A DNA stretch of 35,569 nucleotides from Sperchopsis tessellata (GCA_033557685.1 JAWQRN010000164.1:1-35569), one strand, 5' to 3'; shown: positions 10,789-19,830, counted from the first letter of the stretch. A program made the numbers and translations. The notes: generated from the sequence alone by a model not told the origin.

Positions 10789-11440
10789 TTGAATGCAATT
10801 TTAGCAGTTCTATATTTAGATATGATAATTAAAATTGAGTTATGTAGTGCTACTAAAGTAACTTTCTCAAACATTGTTGCTTTCCTTTATTTGTTTAAGT
10901 GTCACGTTTTGAACTACTCGGGTGCATCAACCTTCCATGCCAAGTTGTTTTTTGTTATTGAAGGAGGCCTTGTAGTTTTACTACTGCAGTGGCAAATGCT
11001 CACAATTCCGTCAAAGTTGATTAAGTTTTTCAAATGCAGTCCATGGCGTGCTAGCAGATTGTTGTTTTATAATCTTTTATATATCCCATCATGATTGTGT
11101 AATGGGAACCGTTAAAGTTGGAACCAATTTTAATCTACGAATATGATACATAACTATATAAGCTCTATAAATCAATGTGTATTTGATGGTATCATACAAT
11201 CACAATCTTACTAAAGCCATAAAATACAAACGGTATCTTTGCTAAACATTAAATTCTGCTATTTTTGCACGATTGATTATGTTGTAAAGCTGAGTTTATA
11301 AAGAATACTTTATACATTAAGATTGAACAACTTTTTGTTAGTATGTAGTAAATGTGTTTATTTTCAAATTTGATAAGTAATCACATTTCAATGCACCACT
11401 ATATAGTATATTTTAAATGTAAATATTAAATATATTGCTA
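10789..11440. other. AT-rich unassigned stretch
   Basis: Open for 101 codons on the plus strand (10789-11094) but hydrophobic and compositionally AT-driven. The opposite strand contains NLINFDGIVSICHCSSKTT (about 11030-10970), which could be a short remnant of an unidentified mobile-element protein. The remainder down to the LTR edge at 11440 shows nothing. No function assigned. Confidence 0.3.
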
Positions 11441-11749
11441 TGTTTTTACAGGTTCATAAATAACAATTCAACACAGTTAAAGTGTATTTATTTTATTAAA
11501 ACTGTTTTTATACCGAGTATATTAATCACCCGAATACTTCGCTCTTCTAGTCGAACTCCGTTCCGAATTGCGTGAATCGCACACTCTTGTCGGACTGCAG
11601 CCGAGCAGTTTATATAGGCGTGCTGTATTCGTTATTAGCTATTCCAGGCAGCTCCTGACAGATCCACCTTCGGGAGTGTCTAGTCTCTTTGTGTAGCTTC
11701 TAGAACGTACTGGAGTCCACTGGTGATGTTCAGTGACGTAGGTGTCACA
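11441..11749 (-). repeat. 3' LTR of the Gypsy element
   Basis: A 309-bp LTR inferred from TG...CA ends: on the minus strand it starts TGTGACACCTACGTCACTG (11749) and ends GTAAAAACA (11441). It contains a TATATAAA promoter box at 11616-11609 and AATAAA signals near 11492-11487, giving a compact U3-R-U5 layout. The preceding polypurine tract supports the 11749 boundary. The second LTR is absent from the window, so identity between LTRs and target-site duplication cannot be checked. Confidence 0.7.
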
Positions 11750-12039
11750 GTAGTTTCGTAACTTTACCCCTTTCTTAGTTATGTTCATCCCAAACAGAAG
11801 CACCTGTAGACTCATGCTTGGAAGGACATTATAGCCCCGAGTATCCTGATGATTGTCCCTCTCAAAAACAAGAAATTTCTGTTGGTCTTTTGTTGAAATT
11901 ACGCCAGCTTCAAGATAACTGTTGACAGCTTCGTCGTTACAAAGAGGACAGACTTCCTCTTGACGGTGGATTTATGCCGATAGTCACAGGTTTTATCTTA
12001 TATACATATATAATAATAGTATAAATAACAGTCCACATT

Positions 12040-12440
12040 GCTCTTGGTTCAAAGTTTTCTCAGTGGTAAGTGGTACAGCAGAGTCTTCACGTATATTTTG
12101 AACCACTTTCCAACTCAGTTGATCGAGCCCACATTAAAGTCTTGTAATGACTCATTTCTGGCAACCATGCTGTTGGATAATCACTTACAATGCACGAAGA
12201 CAGGGCCGCATGTCTCGGCAGATTGAAATTCACTTATTGCCCAGATAATAAATGGATGTCTTGCTTATTCAACTGTAGAACTTGGTGACCGAGTTCGACT
12301 TGGCTATGTAGCTATTAAGTCCATGGAATCTCGTGCGGAACTCATTGGCAATAGCTTGGGACATCAGCTGCCACACATTTGTCCAGTGACCATTCCTGAC
12401 TGGCACCGAACATATCTACTTCTTGCTCTTTTACTACCTT
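12040..12440 (-). pseudogene. Macro domain (TARG1/OARD1-like) carried by the Gypsy element
   Basis: Minus-strand sequence directly after the integrase tail. It reads VDMFGASQEWSLDKCVAADV (12427-12368), then after a one-base shift AIANEFRTRFHGL (about 12352-12314), SNSVTKFYS, SIYYLGNK (about 12250), RDMRPCLRAL (about 12200) and CGLDQLSWKVVQNI (about 12134-12093). The order matches macro domains of the TARG1/OARD1 type, whose consensus has SLAHCVSxD, GIAxxFxxxFG, IYYLxTK and GCGLDxLxW. In known family members these residues bind ADP-ribose and support its hydrolysis from proteins or O-acetyl-ADP-ribose. Five in-frame stops and one shift make it inactive. The stretch in between is one continuous frame apart from point stops, so the domain was once part of the element's coding sequence. 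There is no obvious start codon, so it was probably the C-terminal part of the Pol polyprotein. Downstream (about 12040-11780) there is further open but unrecognised sequence before the LTR. Confidence 0.8.
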
Positions 12441-12479
12441 AAAATCCAGCTGATGACCTTTCAGGACCTTCAGGAATGA

Positions 12480-13440
12480 CTCGAACTCATTTTCGTTCTG
12501 GACTTTCTCAACCAGGCGATGATCTCCTTCTTCGAAGCTGCCGTATGTATTACCAATTGTAGTGTATGACCTTTGGTTTTCCTCATGGTTGTTTGTTAAT
12601 TCTGTATATCAGGTCATTTCTGGCGTTGTGTAATATGCAGCCAGACCAGATCAGTTTCCTTTAATCCTCCCGCTTCGACCTGGACCTCGTATCTTTCTTT
12701 CATTCTATCACTTGCAATCTGAATGTTGTTTCGAACAAGGTTGTGAATATCGTCCATCTTATTAGGTTGTTCGACATAATTATCACCTGCTTCTTGTCCA
12801 TCCGGCCGGCTGCTTAAAATGAATCTCATTTGTGTTCCGAAAATCTCTCTAGCTGGAGTGGAGCTGAGTGGTTACATTAACATCTGAGCAGTGCGCTATC
12901 AGAAATAGATGGATGTACTGGTACCAATCTCTGATGTCCGGAAAAAGCATTGGATAGGTATCTGCCCAAGGGTCGATTCATTCGCTCCACCGTCCCATCA
13001 GACTAAGGATGTAAAGTAGTTGTTTGCGTCTTCCTTATCCCAAGTACTTTGCATGCCTCCTGGAACAACGCTTTAAAGTGGAATCTACTGTAAAACTCCT
13101 AACCAACATTTCAGCAACTGTCGAGGCTTTCAGGTTCGGTAATAGGCTCCAACTCATTTACTGAAATAATCTATGGCAACCAGTATGTATTTGTTGGCAG
13201 TGTCAGTCTCTGGACTCGCAAGTCTTTGACAATTCTATCGAAAGAGCTTCCTACATTATACTACTTCATCGGAGCCTTCCTTTTTCTTCCTATCTTCACG
13301 AGTAATGCATCTACGATACCATATTTTGACATCATTGTGACAGTTGACCCAATAAAATCTCGAGCCTTCTCTATGCTTCCAGTTCAGAATTGGTTGTAGG
13401 TCTTGATCTTCTTGTGCTCTTTTTATTTCCTCGTACGTCT
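12480..13440 (-). pseudogene. Gypsy integrase and post-integrase region
   Basis: Would insert the reverse-transcribed DNA into the chromosome. The minus strand shows a segment like LFQEACKVLGIRKTQTTTLHP (positions about 13085-13000), then SDGTVERMNRPLGRYLS (the D,D-35-E core with its catalytic Glu, about 12995-12940). Next is the linker SDRMKERYEVQVEAGGLKET with DLVWLH (about 12715-12640). The C-terminal module reads DLIYRINKQP and GKPKVIHYN (about 12600-12540), matching the VxYxIxxxxKxKVVHxDRL pattern. An upstream segment, EEIKRAQEDQDLQPILNW (about 13430-13380), is the zinc-binding-domain approach. Stops and frameshifts are frequent. Confidence 0.85.
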
Positions 13441-15000
13441 ATCCTTCTACCTTGACTGTTTTTCGAGAGATTGACAGCATCTCTGTTTTTTTTCTTCTAG
13501 ACGCTGGCAATGTTTACAAATCGGCATCGGCGTTGTTATGAATCTTACCTCTATTGTGTACGGTAGTAAAGTGATATGTTAGGAGTCATTGTAAGGCAGC
13601 ATGAACTGTTCTTAAGAGGAATTGCCTTATATACAAGTCCTTATGGAAGTTTTCTATAGCTTTGGTAACGGCCAGAACATCTAGTCTTGTGTCACAGAAG
13701 TTCTTCCAGGTTTTGATAGGGTATTGCTGAAGTGACCAATCACTGTTTTTTTACTGTCTTGTATTTTTGAGAATATAGCCTCAATACCGATATTGCTAGT
13801 ATCAGTGTCCAAAAAGAACTGTTTGACCATTCGAGGATAACTAAAGATTGAAGCCTTGATTAATATTATCTCCAATTCGTTGAACGCCTCCTGGCAATCT
13901 CCTCTCCATTCAAATGTTCTTGCTCCTTTCGTTATTTTATGCCAAGGCTTATTTATATTAGCGAACTCTGGGGCAAATATTGGATAGTAAGTACCGAGTT
14001 CTAGGATACTTCGTATATGATGTTTATTTCTCGGGGTTGAGTATTACTCTACTGTTGAGATTTCATTGGGATCAGTCGCCACACCTTCGCTGGACACCAC
14101 ACGTCCGAGATATTTTACTTTCTTCTTGAATATGTAGTACTTCGTCCGGCTGAGATTCAAATGGGCAATTCTCAATATCCTAAAAACATCCTCCAAATTC
14201 TTCAAATATTCTTTATATGTCCTACCACTTTTGATGACATCGTCAAGATACACCAGAGAGGTCTTTCAAAATAAATCCTGGAGAACCAGATCCATAAGCC
14301 GTTTCAAAGTTTGCTGGAACTGCCACAGCTCTGATCCTGTAGCAAACGCTGTCTTGTTTTTCTTGGAGAATCATAATCCGGCCAAGATGTCAAAGGTGTA
14401 TTCTTTGCAAAGGGTAACAATTCTTCTTCGTTACACCATTCTGTCTCCTACAGTCTACTCAAAATTTGGTAGAACCATTTTTATTGGAGCAACATGTGAA
14501 GCCCAAGGACTATTATAAGGTTCTATGACGCCGTGCTACTGCATCTTCTTCAACAATTCTTCGACTTCTTCCCGTTTATCCGAGGGTATTGGATGTTTCG
14601 TAATTGCTGTGACACTACCAGTGTTGATCTTGTGACGTAACATATTAGCACGATCGTAGTTTTCCTCTCCAGTGACAAATATATCTTGGGATTGCCTTAG
14701 AAGATCTAGGACTTTTTTCTATTGGTGATACATTCTTTAAATTATCGGCAATATTGGTTTTAATTTCTTCACATAATCTTGGACTTGCATTTATATGTTC
14801 TACATCTTCTTCACATCAGGCAACTGAGACGACTGCTTCTAAAGTTTAAAAAACTTTTCCTTTATTAAGATTTATAGGAAACCCATTGGTGTTTAAGATA
14901 CGAATTGGAATTACATCTTGACACCTAACTAGGGCTCTTCCTGCAAGAAGTCCCTTCTTGATTGGATGCGCTGCCCTAGTGCACATCCTCTACTCCAGTT
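13441..15000 (-). pseudogene. Gypsy reverse transcriptase and RNase H
   Basis: Synthesises element cDNA. The minus strand reads KKGLLAGRALVRCQDVIPIR (about 14975-14910, pre-RT region), ANMLRHKINTGSVTAITKHP (about 14650-14595), then GVIEPYNSPWASHV (about 14535-14490). Motif C is YLDDVIKSGRTYKEYLKNLE (14250-14190, YLDD catalytic pair intact), followed by KYLGRVVSSEGVATDPNEI (about 14120-14060). The connection region continues to KGARTFEWRGDCQEAFNELE (about 13925-13870), and RNase H begins at FFLDTDTSNIGIEAIFSKIQ (about 13820-13760) with its first Asp. Frames of 65-70 codons survive between stops, so decay is moderate. Confidence 0.9.
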
Positions 15001-15002
15001 CT

Positions 15003-15112
15003 TGTTGAAGTAACATAACTCGTCTTGGAAATGTCTAACAGTGGACGAAACGTAGGTACTTTTCAGAGCTTATACACGGTTTCCACGCATAAACACCATT
15101 CATGTAGATAAT
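15003..15112 (+). repeat. Dispersed repeat related to the foldback arm
   Basis: Matches the right arm and loop of the 7101-7317 foldback: GTTGAAGTAACAT, then CTCGTCTTGGAAATGTC, AACAGTGGACGAAACGTAGG, CAGAGCTTATACACGGTTTCC and CATTCATGTAG. It begins exactly where Gypsy pol homology stops, so it may be the insertion that removed the 5' part of that element, or it may lie next to a deletion point. Confidence 0.7.
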
Positions 15113-16283
15113 ACTGTGGAAATATATTATATTTAACATGAACTCTTTATTAAGTAGCTTAAGCAAATGAAAGTGAATAAAATATCAGAAACTGTAGTTT
15201 TAGTGTATTTCTCTGGACAAAACAAAATCAACTTTGGCTGCTAATAAAGATGTGAACTAAATTCATTTCCTTAACTAAAAACGTTTGTGGAATGGCTGGG
15301 TACAGATATTAAATATAAAAGTATTTCTTTTACTTAATGGTACAGATCTTAGAGGCGACAGTGCCCACGCGGTTAAATTAATAGATATTATAATGGCATA
15401 TAAAATGTTGATACATCCGCTCATTTTAAACAGCAAAATCGCTCGCATTGGTATAGGTCCCGCCAAATCTCCGACTTGCCTAAAAGTTTCTGTCTGTAGT
15501 TCTCAAAAGTAACAGCGGTAACCACTTCTTTTCAAAAACCAAAAAGCAAACAAGCAATTGAAGCACTCTTCACTGCCGTGCAAATTAATGCCTTCTGCTG
15601 ATCAATGGTGCTTATCTTTTGAAAATTCTTCTCGTTTATTGCTTTGAACGTGAAGCCATTATTAATAGATAGTACTATACAAATACAGTTGAATATTCTG
15701 GGATACTAAAAAGAAAAATAAGGTGGCTCTACGACGTTTGTTGCGCAGTTTTATTAGGTTCGAACTTTTGAACGATCCTGTTATTAAGATTTTCAAAAAT
15801 GATAGCTGCATTAAGGACTAGTGATGTGTAATAATTACTAATCCGTAAAATGTAGGTCATTTGAAGTATATACGACTCTTAGTAGCACTATTTGGTTAGA
15901 CATGGCAGAATGTCACTTTTAGGTGATATAAGTCTACGTTAAGTAAATCAACAAAAAGACAGATTGACACCCTAGATACGGCCCATGTCCAAATATTTTT
16001 TTTTATCTCAAAGGCTCACCATGAAATTCTTTATTTATTACTGTTAGTTTTTATACAAAGTGAACACAGCATGTGCAAAAAATATTACCTTCATAATGAC
16101 AGTAGAAATATTCTAAACATCTTATCCCTTGATTGTACCTATTGACATCTGTCATAAATTTATCAAAAACTGACACCCGAAATTTTCTTGTGATTCTCTT
16201 AGTTCGTCCCTTAAATCGAACTAAATTTAGCACAAAAATTAACAGCGCTTTATAAAATCGTTCTGAAATTTTAATTGTACATA
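15113..16283. other. Unassigned stretch upstream of the intronless gene
   Basis: Moderately AT-rich. The 15275-15512 section is open on both strands for 63-75 codons; neither product is recognisable, although the minus-strand version is membrane-like. The last 200 bases before 16284 would hold the promoter and 5' UTR of the plus-strand gene; no clear TATA box was seen. Confidence 0.4.
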
Positions 16284-17156
16284 ATGGCATTTCACATTGA
16301 AGAACCTGAAAGAAGACAGCACAAACCTGGACGAAGACCTGCAGTCTTCAAATCAAATTCCTTCAACCAAAAAGATGCAAAGTATGAAATATTTTTAAGT
16401 CCTCCAAAGGAAGATAAAAACCTTACGGCACTGAGGACTATTAAAGAAATTATAAGTAGACTCGAAAACGAATTTAAAAATCAAACTCACACTCAACCAC
16501 ACCCAACCCAATCATCTATGCCGTCGTATCTACCTCCTCCTAATAATTACTACCATGCACCACCAACATATTATCCTCCTCCGTATTATATAGGAGATTC
16601 TCAAAATAGCAGTGTTGCCAATGAACCGTCAAATCATCATAAATCAGAAGGTAAATCTAGGAAAAATGCTCTTAGGAGAATTAAAAAGTTTAATGGCCTC
16701 CAAGATATTTCCGAATGCGAAAATATTACCAAGCCAGTTCCCCAACCTGTAATATTACCAATTCCCCCACCAGTTCCATTACCTCATTTTGAACCACCTC
16801 AGGAGGCCTTTGTGGAGAGTGCTCCAAAGGAGAGAAGAACTAAGAGACGAGAACGGAATAATAGATCACCTGTAAAATTTTCCGATGCTAATAAAGCAGA
16901 TGCGGGGGAAACCCAAGCTAATCAGACCTCATGGACAGAAAATGACCAGCGTTTGGTCAAGAGAAATAACTGTTTACCAGACTGTCCAGTGAGTACCAAA
17001 GTCAATCCTATGGATTTATTGCCGCCAGGAGCAAAACTCTGTCCAGATTGCTGCGAGGCATTGTGCAGTGGGAAATTTTGGCCTCAGGCAGCATTGAAGC
17101 AAACTAAAGAAGGGCAAACAAAAGATGATATTCTTGAAGATGATGAATCTCCATAG
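16284..17156 (+). CDS. Intronless gene for an uncharacterised proline-rich protein with a Cys-rich C-terminus
   Basis: Complete 290-codon frame starting MAFHIEEPERRQHKPGRRPA (first in-frame ATG, in the context CATAATGG) and ending LEDDESP. Features in order: a basic N-terminus; an acidic/helical segment with TIKEIISRLENEFK near residues 52-65; a Pro/Tyr-rich stretch at about 80-105 (PPPNNYYHAPPTYYPPPYY); a basic patch (GKSRKNALRRIKKF, about 122-135); a second proline-rich stretch (PVILPIPPPVPLPHFEPP, about 155-172); an Arg/Lys cluster (KERRTKRRERN); and a Cys-rich end (NNCLPDCP and GAKLCPDCCEALCSGKFWP, about 230-270) that could bind metal. No signal peptide or membrane segment. It is not recognised as any transposon protein. 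AATAAA at 17264-17269 is a likely polyadenylation signal. It lies antisense between minus-strand exons, so it may be nested in an intron. Single-exon structure could mean a retrogene. Function unknown. Confidence 0.85.
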   Translation: MAFHIEEPERRQHKPGRRPAVFKSNSFNQKDAKYEIFLSPPKEDKNLTALRTIKEIISRLENEFKNQTHTQPHPTQSSMPSYLPPPNNYYHAPPTYYPPPYYIGDSQNSSVANEPSNHHKSEGKSRKNALRRIKKFNGLQDISECENITKPVPQPVILPIPPPVPLPHFEPPQEAFVESAPKERRTKRRERNNRSPVKFSDANKADAGETQANQTSWTENDQRLVKRNNCLPDCPVSTKVNPMDLLPPGAKLCPDCCEALCSGKFWPQAALKQTKEGQTKDDILEDDESP

Positions 17157-17514
17157 TCAAATTCGTTGATTAAGTACTGTTTTTAAACATTTTGTGGTTG
17201 TTTGTCAAAATAATTTGTCATTAAGCTATTTTGTGATTTCGTTTTTGGTGGGAGAGTATAATTAATAAATTGTTATTGTTTTTAAAAGTATAGCTTTTTT
17301 TGGAAGCTCTGTTGAACCATAAATTGAGTAAATATTAATTAGTGATACTACCAGAGACATATTGTTGTTTGTTCGCTAAATACAGGATAGGTTTGAGTCC
17401 GACTCCAAAGACCTGCAACTAGTCAGCTAGTTACCAAGATAAGTGAGATCAAACAGGGCATTTCTTTTGTGGGCATATTTAAATTAAATATTCAAATTGG
17501 TATAGATTGATTGG
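17157..17514. other. 3' UTR and flank of the intronless gene
   Basis: Contains the poly(A) signal AATAAA at 17264-17269, about 105 bases after the stop codon. The rest, up to the SINE target duplication at 17515, shows nothing recognisable. Confidence 0.55.
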
Positions 17515-17732
17515 CAAACATGTTTTTTTTTAATGGTACTGGGATCAAAGCCCATAAACCTCTATATTTTATTATATTAATGTCATTTAACAGATTTCTT
17601 AAAATTAACGAATTGACTCCAAACCCCTGAGATTTTTCTCCTGGGCGGCGAATTGAACCCGGGCAACCTCGTAGTCGCATAGCGAACGCCCCAAGGCTCT
17701 TACGTATACGGCTACCGAGGCGCTCAAACATG
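17515..17732 (-). mobile_element. tRNA-derived SINE with 8-bp target-site duplication
   Basis: A 202-bp SINE (17523-17724) on the minus strand. The head starts AGCGCCTCGGTAGCCGTA, a tRNA-like 5' end with an A-box-like TAGC region. A good B box, GGGTTCAATTCGCCGCCC, lies about 60 bases later. The body is tRNA-unrelated and ends in nine A residues. Exact direct repeats CAAACATG at 17515-17522 and 17725-17732 flank it, as expected after LINE-mediated insertion. The flanking repeats and intact B box suggest a fairly recent copy. The open frame through it is accidental. Confidence 0.88.
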
Positions 17733-17852
17733 GTTTTATAGAGTGAGTAACTATATTATAATAATATTGTTAAATGCCATTTGTAGATAATATTTTATAA
17801 GACACACAAGAAGGTACACATTGTTTGTTAAACGTAGTTTCATATATAATAC

Positions 17853-18190
17853 GATATAAAAGTAATTATGGGCACGCTGACGTTAAAATAAGCAGTATTA
17901 GTTTTGCGTATGAATGAGGTACCCAATGCCGTAGATAGCCATTTCACAGTCCCACTGATCATCAGTACGTCTAGGTAATTGGACCTACCACAAACACATA
18001 GCAAAACCGACTACTATAAAATATATACAACTTGCCATGAAATGTTGCAATAGCAAGCGCCATCCTACCTAGCCGTACTGATGATCAGTGGGACTGTGAA
18101 ATAGCTATCTACGGCATTGGATACCTCAATCATGTGCAAAACTAATACTTCTTATTTTTACGGCAGTGTGCCCCCGACTACTTTTATATC
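17853..18190. mobile_element. MITE copy 1, 117-bp terminal inverted repeats
   Basis: Non-autonomous element with long inverted arms, 17853-17969 and 18074-18190. Each arm begins GATATAAAAGT at the outer end and ends CATCAGTACG at the inner end, with a conserved CAGTCCCACTGATCATCAGT section. The 104-bp core carries ACCTACCACAAACACA and TGCCATGAAATGTTGCAAT. No coding capacity. The autonomous partner is not identifiable from the sequence. Confidence 0.85.
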
Positions 18191-18355
18191 TTATTATATG
18201 TGAACTGGCAAGATTCACTTTAATAGTAAATACCGCATGGGCTAATAAATGCATTCAATTTTATATTTCATTTTTGCTTTACAATCCCCATCTCTAGGCG
18301 AAGTTTTCTTGTAATTGTTATATATCCCTAACGCAAGATTTCTTCTCGCCACATT
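18191..18355. other. Spacer between the two MITE copies
   Basis: 165 bases with no similarity to the MITE arms and no recognisable feature. It separates two inverted copies of the same element. Confidence 0.4.
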
Positions 18356-18569
18356 GAGATGGTGCTTGCTATTGCAACATTTCATGGCAAGTTGTATATA
18401 TTTTATAGTAGTCGGTTTTGCTGTGTGTTTGTGGTAGGTCCAATTACATAGCCGTACTAATGATCAGTGGGACTGTGAAATAGCTATCTACGGCATTGGA
18501 TACCTCATTAATAGGCAAAACTAATACTGCTTATTTTTACGTCAGTGTGCCCACGATCACTTTTATATC
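18356..18569. mobile_element. MITE copy 2, inverted and lacking its left arm
   Basis: 18356-18452 is the reverse complement of the copy 1 core (GGTGCTTGCTATTGCAACAT through GTGGTAGGTCCAATT), followed by one terminal arm (18453-18569) ending CACTTTTATATC. The other arm is missing, so this is a truncated copy in opposite orientation to copy 1. Confidence 0.85.
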
Positions 18570-19039
18570 GAACATTTTATACGACATTCTAAAAAGTAAT
18601 TAAAAAAACAGAAAAAATAAATATAATGCTATAAATTGCAAGAAAAAGTTCTACACGGATTAAAATTCAGATAAGGTGATGTGCATCCATCTCTTCTTCT
18701 TTTTAATCCTCAAATATTTATTATTATTAGCTGTATTATTTTCTCTTGCAGAAACAAAGATTAGTGATAAGTTATTAAAAATTACATATATTAATGGCAA
18801 TGTATACAATGATAATTATTTTCATGTCGCAAGTAATTTTATGTGTTCCATTCAAAAGTAATTATTTTTTCCTTGAATAATAATACCTAATTAAATATAA
18901 TACGTCTTTATGGACTACCAAAAATTCAGAAGCCTCATGTACCAATTAGACCTTTTGTTAGTTATTCTTGTTCCTTCGCTCATAAATTGGCTATTTTCTT
19001 GGACAGATACTTGAAACAGTGCCTCGATTTCCGATTTTC
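18570..19039. other. AT-rich stretch with no recognised feature
   Basis: A 61-codon open frame (18676-18861) has a hydrophobic start, but this is what T-rich sequence gives by chance. No splice sites or homology seen. Confidence 0.4.
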
Positions 19040-19830
19040 TCATATAATCAAAAATAGTATGGACCTGGTTATCAAGCTTCCTAACACACGACTCAAACCT
19101 AATTCTCTTCTTGTTTCTTTCATCATGTCCAATCTTTTCATTTAGGCTCCTGTTTTTGATTGTATTAACATCATTAGTTATAACCTCACGGAGTCAGATA
19201 TAAGCGATGATGTCGCTCAGGTTGTTCTGGACTTGCTTTCCCTAACTTAAGAACTAAAAACTATTTTGCAGGTCGCCTCGAATAATGGGCTTCTCATTTA
19301 TGTTATTAGAATGGTTTTCAATCGTAAAATCGACAAAATTTATAAGCAACTTTGCTACCCCGTTCCGTCTTGCACTATGGATAGTTTTATTAGGTGTTGT
19401 ATATCTTTTGTTGGTAGTTTCTCATATAAGGTGGCCAACGTCTTCGAAGGCGTAACAAGGACTCCAGCCCGGCTAATTGGAGGGGTGTTTACTCTCTTGT
19501 TTACTATACTTGTGGAGCTATTTACGTGGGTCAAACTGGTAGATCCTTTCGTACAAGAATTGCTGAAAATACCGTTTGCATAAGGGGGTGCGATCAAACT
19601 TTTCTCTGCACATCAATAGCGAGCACCACTCCTTTAATCCAGATACAGGAGTTAGGTATATCCATTTTTATCACAATGGTGGAAAACTTTCCATTTCTGA
19701 AAATTTGGAAATTTGTTTATCTTCGAGGGAGGGTTCCGTTGAGAATTTGAATGAACAGATTAACTGCTGCTATTCCCGTTTTTCCGGCAGCATAAATTTG
19801 CGTAGGTGGCTCACTTGAAGACGTTTTATT
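19040..19830 (+). mobile_element. Penelope-like element, RT motif A region plus GIY-YIG endonuclease
   Basis: Retroelement combining a telomerase-like RT with a GIY-YIG nuclease. Plus-strand segments: MDLVIKLPNTRLKPNSLLVS then FIMSNLF (about 19058-19140; family motif A is LVSFDVxSLF), and ESDISDDVAQVVLDLL (about 19190-19237). RT motifs B and C are missing, implying an internal deletion near 19260. Then VASNNGLLIYVIRMVFNRKI (about 19270-19330), the post-RT connection, and the GIY-YIG core CGAIYVGQTGRSFRTRIAEN (about 19515-19575). The C-terminal end is SFNPDTGVRYIHFY through NLNEQI and LRRWLT (to 19818). The motif A Asp position reads Ile. Several frameshifts; inactive. Confidence 0.8.

Larger units (their letters stand above)
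11441..15000 (-). mobile_element. Ty3/Gypsy LTR retrotransposon (412/mdg1-like), 5'-truncated, with an extra macro domain
   Basis: Minus-strand order from 5' to 3': end of protease/RT connection, RT, RNase H, integrase, a macro domain, polypurine tract and 3' LTR. Gag, most of the protease and the 5' LTR are missing; at 15003 the sequence changes into an unrelated dispersed repeat. Pol is interrupted by many stops and frameshifts. The RT style, the integrase end and the KGLLAGRALV-type segment before RT resemble the 412/mdg1 branch (established family features; branch assignment is inference). A tract AAGAAAGGGGTAAAG (11776-11762 on the minus strand), about a dozen bases before the LTR, is the likely polypurine tract priming plus-strand synthesis. 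Confidence 0.85.

Noticed and set aside
15275..15512. Overlapping open frames on both strands, one membrane-like
   Set aside because: No recognisable family, no start or splice context; kept only as a note within the unassigned stretch.
17492..17731. 79-codon minus-strand open frame
   Set aside because: It is the tRNA-derived SINE with flanking target duplications; not a protein gene. It is also not a functional tRNA gene because the 5' half does not fold into an intact cloverleaf and the 3' acceptor strand is missing.
18676..18861. Small open frame with a signal-peptide-like hydrophobic start
   Set aside because: T-rich sequence gives hydrophobic frames by chance; no splice sites, homology or conserved composition to support a secreted peptide.
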